This document shows positions 57,919-64,000 of a stretch of DNA of 64,000 nucleotides, one piece after another. The translations under genes and the position numbers were made by a program. Within the stretch, counting starts at the first letter, position 1, and each line of letters begins with the position of its first letter. The notes beneath the pieces were generated by a model. That model made no database searches and was not told the origin of the DNA. It worked only from the letters and a program-made list of their open reading frames with translations. The DNA is from a virus. The stretch is taken from positions 1 through 64,000 of the IMG/VR virus record IMGVR_UViG_3300027851_001140; one strand, written 5' to 3'.

Positions 57919-58436
57919 TCCTTCGAAGAACGTTTTTTCCTACGCTTAGGAGTTGAGGTAGAACCTTCCTCAGTTTGAGACGCAGAAACGTCGTCAGAAA
58001 TGTCGCTGCTTTCCGTTGATACGGGTGCAGTGTCATGATCGTAGTCGGAAGAAACTGCTGCCTCCGAAATTTCGACAGAAGACGTTTCCAGCTGTTCCTG
58101 TTCCTGTTCCTGTTCCTGTTCCTGTTCCTGTTCCTGTTCCTCAGATAAGGCAGGAGACTCCTTAGAAACTAAGGGTGAGGCAACAGGCTCCGGCAAAACG
58201 TCCGCTGGGGCCGGGTCGACCGAAGCTTCTACCCTAACAGCGGATGGGGTCTTAGAAGCACCTGTTGTATTAGCAGCTGAATTGGATGCTACAGGGGTGA
58301 CTGCTACACCAAATTTAGCAAGTTCTCGTGCAGTGAAAGAGTCCAGGTTAGCACTAAACTTTGCGTAGGGCTTAACTCTAACTTTTCCAACGAAAACAAG
58401 ACTTCCGTTTGGATTTTTAACGTCATATCTAGGCAT
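57915..58436 (-). CDS. Unknown low-complexity protein with Glu-Gln repeat
   Basis: A 173-residue protein. The first 50 residues are folded (RYDVKNPNGSLVFVGKVRVKPYAKF). The rest is Ser, Glu, Ala and Pro-rich, with a Glu-Gln repeat of about eight units and a basic end (PKRRKKRSSKE). Low-complexity tails of this kind are common in virion linkers. It overlaps the gene downstream by four bases. No family recognised. Confidence 0.6.
   Translation of the reverse strand: MPRYDVKNPNGSLVFVGKVRVKPYAKFSANLDSFTARELAKFGVAVTPVASNSAANTTGASKTPSAVRVEASVDPAPADVLPEPVASPLVSKESPALSEEQEQEQEQEQEQEQEQLETSSVEISEAAVSSDYDHDTAPVSTESSDISDDVSASQTEEGSTSTPKRRKKRSSKE
58092..58141 (-). repeat. Hexanucleotide tandem repeat coding Glu-Gln
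   Basis: In plus-strand view CTGTTC is repeated eight times without change from 58092 to 58139, plus two further bases. It codes Glu-Gln pairs on the minus strand. A perfect in-frame hexamer suggests slippage, so length may vary among relatives. Confidence 0.9.
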
Positions 58437-58476
58437 AGATTACTCCAGTAAACATAAGACTATGAAAGTCTGGATG

Positions 58477-58851
58477 TCACTTAGCAGCCCAACCAGTGGC
58501 TACGTTGTTTCCCACTTCCTTGACATACAGAGTGGTAAGTGCGCCACCGTCCTTACGGACAAAGAGATCGCCCACGCTTCCCACTACCACTCCCTCTGGA
58601 TCTCCGGTTCCTGCAAGGACCTTGGCTCCTCCCATGACAGGCTCAGCTTGATTATCCGCATCCTGACTTGTTGGGTTGACAGAAAACTGTATGTATCCGC
58701 CTTCTGCAAGATTTACTAGTGTGTTCTTGGAAAGCTCAAGCTCCTGGGCTGTCAGGTCCAGCTGTCTCACTTCGTTGGGCTCCAAAATGCCAACGAACTG
58801 ACCTACTGGTAGACGACTGTTTGTTCTATTTGTTACTGAAAGAGTTGCCAT
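58477..58851 (-). CDS. Small fibre-type virion protein
   Basis: A 124-residue protein. The N-terminal 55 residues (LEPNEVRQLDLTAQELELSKNTLVNLAEGGYIQFSV) match in order the N-terminus of the 1039-residue fibre at 58961 (VPPRRTVTIPVTIAQLEAIRPTLVRLASTGAISWAT). The C-terminus GSVGDLFVRKDGGALTTLYVKE plus ATGWAAK is a short motif found at the end of many phage fibres. GGAG lies seven bases before the ATG, and a TATAAT stands upstream. It may be a free-standing copy of the fibre's attachment domain fused to a tip motif. Confidence 0.7.
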   Translation of the reverse strand: MATLSVTNRTNSRLPVGQFVGILEPNEVRQLDLTAQELELSKNTLVNLAEGGYIQFSVNPTSQDADNQAEPVMGGAKVLAGTGDPEGVVVGSVGDLFVRKDGGALTTLYVKEVGNNVATGWAAK

Positions 58852-58916
58852 TGTGTATCTCCAAAGTCCTAGAGGACCGATGATGATTCATATAACCAAA
58901 AAAGTTAGAACAATGA

Positions 58917-58922
58917 ATTATA
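58917..58922 (-). promoter_or_regulatory. Possible -10 element (TATAAT) before small fibre gene
   Basis: On the minus strand a perfect TATAAT stands 66 bases before the ATG at 58851, in a 109-base gap. A -35 box is not clear (TTCAAA lies 19 bases upstream). The position suggests a promoter for the genes to the left. Confidence 0.3.
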
Positions 58923-58960
58923 GTCTAAATGACTGAGGTATTTTGAACGATCTGACTAGA

Positions 58961-61900
58961 TCAACGCCACACAGGGGGAACCTCAGTATCCGTGAGTGTG
59001 CCCGTTACAGAGAATGTGGCAGCCCCTCCATTTAGTGAGGGCCAACCAGGTGCCAATGCACCACCATTTAGTTCATCCCAGCTAATACCGCCATCGACCC
59101 AGGCCCTAGCATCCGCCACTGCTGCCCAATGGTCAATGACCTGGTCATCTGTCAGTACACCAGCAAGGTAAGCAACACCCAGAATTTCAAAATCCGCTGC
59201 TTCGGCGATACCAAAAGGGCCTAGGCCAATCACGGGTGCGATGCCAGTAGCAGTAAAGGAGCTTGCAGCACCTCCCGCTGCCCTGGATCCATTCACAGCA
59301 CCATAAATGTTAGTACCATCAAAGATACAATGAAGCAGGCATAGCTTTCCTGCATTCGCAAACAATGACCCCGCTGGACCGAGTATGAACTGCGGTGCGC
59401 TGACGCCGTCACCAGATGAGAAATAAAACCCTTGTGTAACCTGCCATCCGACTAAATATCCTGTATGGTTGATGAATGTGTTTGCCGTGTGTAGGAGCAC
59501 GGAGTCAACAGGATCACGACGTCGAGGACGTGCAAGCACTGCTAGTGAGTACCCAGTAGGGTCCCCTTGGTAGTCTGAGGTTGTTGCTGTCATGTAGTCA
59601 GAGCCGCTAAATCCGCGAACTGCATCAAAGTTCACAGCACCACCACTAGGGTTACCTCCAACCAGCGTGCTGCCTACACGTCGTGCATATTCACCGTCAG
59701 CAATAGCACCAAGGGTAAGCAGTGTTGGTCCGCTTGTCTCCCTAATGCCTCGAACATCCGGACTTGCAGCAGTACCCCCCAATTGTCCCCCGATAAGAAC
59801 AGGGTCCCCACCAACAGCAGTAGCACCTGACCTTCTAAAGAATTGGCCGTCTGCAATGGCCCCAAAAGTGAGCAGCGTGGGACCGCTGGTCTCTCGAACA
59901 CCACGTACGTCCGGAACAGTAGTCGAACCACCAATTTGACCACCGATCTTTACTGACGTAGAAGCGGGGTCTCCAACAAGGGCGAGACCAGAGAATTTAT
60001 CATCGACAACACTTAGGGAACCTACCAGTGCCAGGTCGTTACTGCCAATGGCATCAGTAACAGTAGCGGGAACAGAACCAACTGGAAGTGAAGCGAAACT
60101 CCATCTTGACGTGAAGACTCCGTTAGGAAGATCTCCCGTAGCTAAGAATATTCTCAAGGCTTCTTCATGTTGAGCATCTGTCAGTACACCATCTGTCTTA
60201 GCGGCAAGAGCAAAGAGCGTAGCATTCTCCAATGCACCTGATGTTGCTGAACCGCCGGGACGTCCAACTCGAAATGGGTTCACGCTTGGAGTATACCCAG
60301 TCATTGCTGCAGAGAATATTGTCTGTCCTGCAATTTTCAAGAATCGCGTGGTTCCATTGAAGCCCATAGAAAGGGGAACTAACGGCTTCCTAAATGTTGT
60401 ACCTAAAAGCCACTCTTGTAGGAAATTACTGAGCAAGGTACTACTACCATCAGTAATAGAGTGCCTTGGACGGTCCCCCTGCAGCCATAAGTGATATCCA
60501 GGACCCACGAACTCGCTCGCAGTGGACGCGATGTAGTTGTTTACGATTAGAGACCCCCGTAATAGCCCATCAACATTGAGGAGACCATAGATCTCAAATC
60601 CAGGGGAAGCATTGCCCGCAAGGTCTGCGGGAGTTGCTGCTTCTAAATAGTTCGCAAGCGTGAACCCTCGAATACCTCTGAAGGTGCTACTTCCACCACC
60701 AGGTATTCCACCGATTACTGATGTTCCGGAGCGTCGGAAGTACTCGCCGTCTGCAACAGCACCCATTGTGAGGAGCGTAGGTCCACTGGTCTCACGTACG
60801 CCACGAACATCGGGGCTCGCTGCTGTTCCTCCGAGTTGACCCGCGAGATCTACTTTTGATCCGAGTTTTGTATCAGTATCATTACGTACTTCTACAATTG
60901 CTGCCTGTACATCAGTTGCTGCAATGTCCCCATTAGGTGTGAAGTCCACCTCCGAACCCTGATAATCTAGAATGGTCTTTACAGACGCTGCAGAAAGAGC
61001 AGCAATAGGAGACCCCCCATCTGAGGCTCGACCAAGTATTGTGTTGTTTCCTACAGAAAGAGGACTTGGAGAACCCGTACCTGACTGTTGGACTAACAAC
61101 GAGTGTGCAGGGGTATAATCACTCTCCATGACCGCACCGGCGGCAGCGACGTTTGCGGCATCGGTGACATCAGCATTTGTCTCTATGGTATCCAGCTTTG
61201 TTCCATCCGCAGAGACGTCACGACCATCTACTGTCCCCACATTTGAGACGTCCTGTCCTCCCATGTCGAGGTCTCCAGTCATGGCGCGCACGCCATTGAC
61301 CAGGAGATATTGGGTATGATCGTCGTCGGCAAGCCCAGTCAATGCGCCGTGGTCTGTTACTCCACCGCCCGCTCCAATCTGTCTCCAAACAGCGGCACCT
61401 ACAGAAGCATCGGCACAAAAATATATTTGTCTAGCTACTACGTCTACCCAAAGAGACCCAACGGAATACCCTAAAGAAGAATCGCTAGAGGACGTGGGCC
61501 CCACTACCGCAAGAAGATTATCCTGCAAAACTGAGTAAGACCCTGCTCCAACACGACGAAGAAATCCTACGTTAGAACCAGCAAAGTCACTACCCATGAC
61601 TGCGCCAGCAGCCGCAACGTTGGCCGCATCTGTCACGTCAGCATTTGTTTCTATAGTATCAAGTTTGGCACCATCAACAGAAACATCTCTGCCATCTACG
61701 GTCCCAGGAGTGGATATGTTTCCGCCATCAGAGACAGTAACAACACTGTCCTTTAGACTAGTTCCATCCACTCCATCAAATCTAGGGACAGCATTATTTG
61801 TGGAAGAAATAGGCCCAGTTACGAATCCACCAGGACCAGACCCATCCACGTAAGCAATCGTAGCTCCTTCTGCGCCATCGTCGGAAGAGTCTGGGTTCTT

Positions 61901-62074
61901 ACCAGTAGCCCAAGAAATAGCACCAGTTGAAGCCAGTCTGACTAACGTAGGACGTATTGCTTCCAACTGCGCTATAGTGACTGGTATAGTCACAGTTCTT
62001 CTCGGAGGAACAGTGCCTAACTCAGAGTTCAGAACCACGCTAGTTAGTTGGTTATTTTGTATTACCAGTATCAT
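58961..62074 (-). CDS. Large tail fibre with internal repeats
   Basis: The ATG at 62074 is chosen; a TTG two codons earlier is possible. The 1037-residue product has an N-terminal domain shared with the 124-residue protein. Two copies of GTVDGRDVSxDGxKLDTIETNAD (near 61600-61700 and 61130-61245) frame DHGALTGLADDDHTQYLLVNG, a module nearly identical to one in the 917-residue fibre. Three copies of GQxGGxxxxPDVRGxRETSGPTLL lie near 60725-60850, 59820-59945 and 59670-59800. Two jelly-roll-type domains (GFNGTTRFLKIAGQTIFSAAM region and the C-terminal 190 residues) probably bind host glycans. A receptor-binding fibre is the likely role. Confidence 0.8.
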   Translation of the reverse strand: MILVIQNNQLTSVVLNSELGTVPPRRTVTIPVTIAQLEAIRPTLVRLASTGAISWATGKNPDSSDDGAEGATIAYVDGSGPGGFVTGPISSTNNAVPRFDGVDGTSLKDSVVTVSDGGNISTPGTVDGRDVSVDGAKLDTIETNADVTDAANVAAAGAVMGSDFAGSNVGFLRRVGAGSYSVLQDNLLAVVGPTSSSDSSLGYSVGSLWVDVVARQIYFCADASVGAAVWRQIGAGGGVTDHGALTGLADDDHTQYLLVNGVRAMTGDLDMGGQDVSNVGTVDGRDVSADGTKLDTIETNADVTDAANVAAAGAVMESDYTPAHSLLVQQSGTGSPSPLSVGNNTILGRASDGGSPIAALSAASVKTILDYQGSEVDFTPNGDIAATDVQAAIVEVRNDTDTKLGSKVDLAGQLGGTAASPDVRGVRETSGPTLLTMGAVADGEYFRRSGTSVIGGIPGGGSSTFRGIRGFTLANYLEAATPADLAGNASPGFEIYGLLNVDGLLRGSLIVNNYIASTASEFVGPGYHLWLQGDRPRHSITDGSSTLLSNFLQEWLLGTTFRKPLVPLSMGFNGTTRFLKIAGQTIFSAAMTGYTPSVNPFRVGRPGGSATSGALENATLFALAAKTDGVLTDAQHEEALRIFLATGDLPNGVFTSRWSFASLPVGSVPATVTDAIGSNDLALVGSLSVVDDKFSGLALVGDPASTSVKIGGQIGGSTTVPDVRGVRETSGPTLLTFGAIADGQFFRRSGATAVGGDPVLIGGQLGGTAASPDVRGIRETSGPTLLTLGAIADGEYARRVGSTLVGGNPSGGAVNFDAVRGFSGSDYMTATTSDYQGDPTGYSLAVLARPRRRDPVDSVLLHTANTFINHTGYLVGWQVTQGFYFSSGDGVSAPQFILGPAGSLFANAGKLCLLHCIFDGTNIYGAVNGSRAAGGAASSFTATGIAPVIGLGPFGIAEAADFEILGVAYLAGVLTDDQVIDHWAAVADARAWVDGGISWDELNGGALAPGWPSLNGGAATFSVTGTLTDTEVPPVWR

Positions 62075-62076
62075 GA

Positions 62077-63213
62077 TCAAAGAAGTCCAAGTCGGCTAAA
62101 CAATGGAAGAACCTGATTCTGTCCTCCGTTTACTGTCTGAACCCTGGTTACGAGGCTCTGCAAACCAAAGTCGTAAGGACGAGTGGCAATAGCGCCAACA
62201 CTAACCCTTCTAAGCATGTTTCTCTTAGTCTGCTGAAGCTGGCTATCGAGGTATTCTTTAAGCCTGCTCATGGCATCTGCGTAAACAGAAGTGCGATCGA
62301 CGTCCAAAGTAACAGTTTGACCGCTGAAATTGAACTTAAGCTCTCCTTCGCTAAGGTACTGAGCATTAAGACCCCACCAGGCAGCAGCCATGAGAAGAAA
62401 ATTAGTCATACCAAAAGAGGTGGGCCAATTTACCAAAGTCCACCCAGAGATAGGATTGACGGCGTTAACAAAGTCTGCACCTCTCAAAAGGTATTCATAT
62501 AGGTCAGAGTCGGAGTAAGATTGTACGTGACCTATTTTCTTTTGGACTTTATCAATTAGCATTCTAAGGCTCGGCTGAATCCACCAATACATCATTTCAG
62601 GAACTCTTATCTGCTGAACCATGGTAGTTGCAGGAGAGATAGGAGTCTGTCGAGTGGTCCAAACGACAAGATAACAGCCAGATGTAGTGAGAACGGGGGT
62701 GTCTACATAGTAGGAGTACAATCCATCTGACTGTATCACCTGAACAGCAGGAGAAAGATTCAGTTCGGATCCTCCCTGACACACCAAAACAACCTGAACC
62801 TGGTCTTGAGGGTGCTTGAACTTTATAATGGCACGTTCTGAATTGTTCAGATAGGTAAGATTTGTGTATGCCCTTTCATCTGGAGAAGCCTCTATGTTGT
62901 CTATGACAACAAAATTTGACTGCCTCTCTATCTGCCTTCCTCCAGGAGTAACCATCATCCAGTCGATGCGCCATGGATTGTCCAACCCAGACAGTTCTAG
63001 GTCTGCAGGAACAAACCAAGTAAATCTCCATCGTCCTTCTCCTGCTGAGAGTCCTACACCAGATTGGATTACCTCCTCTGTAGGAGAGACGATGGAAATA
63101 GAAGGATAGGCAACGGGGTCTAACGGAACAAGAGGAGTGCCGTCTTCTTCGAGAAAAAGCTGCTCAAAAACTACAGGTGTTCCTCTTACAACCTTTTGTG
63201 GGGAAATAGCCAT
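62077..63213 (-). CDS. Virion structural protein, first gene of the left-going block
   Basis: A 378-residue protein. Residues 1-110 look Ig-like (VVFEQLFLEEDGTPLVPLD ... GRWRFTWFVP), residues 110-205 a second beta domain. The C-terminal half (about 215-330) has helices with RMLIDKVQKKIGHVQSYSDSDLYEYLLRGADFVNAVNP, then LLMAAAWWGLNAQYLSEGELKFNFSGQTVTLDVDR. This helix-rich part with 'D..L..yL..a...vN...' recalls head-tail connector proteins of phages, but the match is loose. It is the first gene after the divergent gap at 63214-63302. Confidence 0.55.
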   Translation of the reverse strand: MAISPQKVVRGTPVVFEQLFLEEDGTPLVPLDPVAYPSISIVSPTEEVIQSGVGLSAGEGRWRFTWFVPADLELSGLDNPWRIDWMMVTPGGRQIERQSNFVVIDNIEASPDERAYTNLTYLNNSERAIIKFKHPQDQVQVVLVCQGGSELNLSPAVQVIQSDGLYSYYVDTPVLTTSGCYLVVWTTRQTPISPATTMVQQIRVPEMMYWWIQPSLRMLIDKVQKKIGHVQSYSDSDLYEYLLRGADFVNAVNPISGWTLVNWPTSFGMTNFLLMAAAWWGLNAQYLSEGELKFNFSGQTVTLDVDRTSVYADAMSRLKEYLDSQLQQTKRNMLRRVSVGAIATRPYDFGLQSLVTRVQTVNGGQNQVLPLFSRLGLL

Positions 63214-63302
63214 AGTCTAGAAGCTCTCAGTCATTATTTGAAATGTGCTGCTATTCCAAATAACTAGCAAAGAAAATAGACCTATCTCCAACGAGGAAAT
63301 TG
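63214..63302. promoter_or_regulatory. Divergent intergenic region
   Basis: An 89-base A/T-rich gap between genes that point away from each other, the only strand switch of the window. Promoters for both directions are expected here. A TTGAAA (63238-63243) stands 17 bases before TAACTA (63261-63266) on the plus strand, but the second box fits poorly. No exact consensus is visible, so phage-specific sigma use is possible. Confidence 0.4.
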
Positions 63303-64000
63303 GTGAGCGCAAGAGGCTACAGACCTAAGGATGACGATAGGGTAACGGCAGACACCGATATCCTTGGAGACCTTCCACAGCGACATGCTAGGGAAGATTT
63401 GATACCCATTATAGCTAGAAAGAGTCAAAATGCATCTAATGTGGACCCAGTTTATTTTGAATACTTCCAAAAGGTAAAAACAGGAAGAAGATGTTCCTGC
63501 TTTGAGATAGAAAGCGAGCCAGCAGGAATATGTCCGGTATGTTATGGGACTGGAATTGTAGGAGGATTCAATAAGAGGGGAACAAAAACAGAAGTTTTCG
63601 ACGTGACGTATCCAAACGTGTCATGCGCAAACACCTCTCCAGACTACACCAATCCTACAAGACCTATATTCTGGTCGCTCATAAAATCCGCAGTGTATGG
63701 GACCATAGACTTCGATTTGTGGGTAAAGAGTAACACAGGAATACTAGACCTTATGGAAGTGAAAGACTTCCAACCGGAAGGGACTTCTATAAATTACTAC
63801 ATAAAATCTCCTTCAGAATCAGATTTTGTGAGTCTTACGGAGGATAATCTTAGAGTACGTCTTGGCCAACAGAAGATAATGTTTAGAGTGGTGATGAAGA
63901 GAGTGTCTCCTGTTGCACCACTTCCTAAACTTATATCCATCAGAATAGCCTACAGACTGATATGCAACACGGAAGTAAGAGTCAATATACCTAGAGTCGA
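63303..64000 (+). CDS. Partial virion-type protein with Cys4 zinc motif
   Basis: The GTG at 63303 has GAGGA five bases upstream; a TTG one codon earlier is possible, and no ATG exists before the in-frame stop at 63261. The frame stays open to the right edge (232 residues visible). RRCSCFEIESEPAGICPVCYGTGIVGGF (residues 58-85) holds four Cys as CxC and CxxCxGTG, like a DnaJ-type or ribbon zinc site. I recall this 'GxRCxC ... CPxCxGTGxxGGY' pattern from large-phage neck or tail proteins. The C-terminal part is beta-rich. It is on the opposite strand to every other gene seen. Confidence 0.6.
   Translation, partial: MSARGYRPKDDDRVTADTDILGDLPQRHAREDLIPIIARKSQNASNVDPVYFEYFQKVKTGRRCSCFEIESEPAGICPVCYGTGIVGGFNKRGTKTEVFDVTYPNVSCANTSPDYTNPTRPIFWSLIKSAVYGTIDFDLWVKSNTGILDLMEVKDFQPEGTSINYYIKSPSESDFVSLTEDNLRVRLGQQKIMFRVVMKRVSPVAPLPKLISIRIAYRLICNTEVRVNIPRV

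Noticed and set aside
58092-58141. Hexamer repeat considered as an iteron origin
   Set aside because: It is too short in unit, has no A/T-rich flank, and lies in a coding frame giving Glu-Gln.
63238-63266. Sigma-70 promoter TTGAAA-17-TAACTA
   Set aside because: The -10 box matches the consensus at only a few positions, so it is listed only as part of the divergent region.
1-64000. tRNA genes, rRNA genes, insertion sequences and attachment sites
   Set aside because: Gaps are too short for tRNAs or insertion sequences, and no cloverleaf, transposase or terminal inverted repeat was recognised.

Overview
The window is part of a large tailed bacteriophage (Caudoviricetes), most likely a contractile-tailed myovirus with a big genome. 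Evidence: baseplate genes (a gp25/W-like wedge protein, a baseplate J-like protein, a spike-like protein and a 1471-residue hub with an M23 peptidase domain), many long fibre or adhesin genes, and phage replication and transcription genes (RecA-like recombinase, DnaG-type primase, SbcD-type nuclease, type IA topoisomerase homologue, class II ribonucleotide reductase, gp32-like protein, sigma factor). No terminase, portal, capsid, tRNA, rRNA or CRISPR was found. The host cannot be read from the sequence; a possible spanin-like protein hints weakly at a Gram-negative host. Genes are tightly packed, often with ATGA or TAATG/TGATG junctions, and no stretch above 300 bases lacks a gene.

Layout (nearly everything is on the minus strand, so transcription runs from right to left). 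63303 to the right edge: start of a plus-strand virion-type gene, diverging from the rest. 63213-55102: structural proteins, two of them fibre-like, a possible lysozyme-like protein, and a small 55-residue gene at 56778-56945. 55085-46523: primase, PD-(D/E)XK nuclease, intein-bearing ribonucleotide reductase, SWIM-type zinc protein, sigma factor and gp32-like protein. 46476-39044: thioredoxin-like protein, topoisomerase homologue, RecA, SbcD-like nuclease, several unknowns and a deoxyribosyltransferase-like protein. 39022-25812: baseplate operon, including a Dps-like protein with an apparently complete ferroxidase motif. 25731-11311: peripheral tail proteins in paralogous pairs around a block of coiled-coil proteins. 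11309-10106: three small genes, two with membrane segments, that could be a lysis cassette. 10088-2616: five adhesin genes that share modules. 2587-1: small genes, a second SWIM-type protein and a partial structural gene.

Two strong inverted repeats with near-perfect stems (46477-46514 and 55996-56033) look like terminators that split the minus strand into at least three transcription units. The most unusual element is a probable class 3 intein (begins with Pro, has the W/C/T residue set, carries a LAGLIDADG endonuclease) placed directly before a redox cysteine of the ribonucleotide reductase. Other notable items are a topoisomerase homologue that has lost key catalytic residues, a sigma factor that lacks region 4.2, and a gp32-like protein with a four-fold Lys/Pro-Asp/Glu repeat tail.
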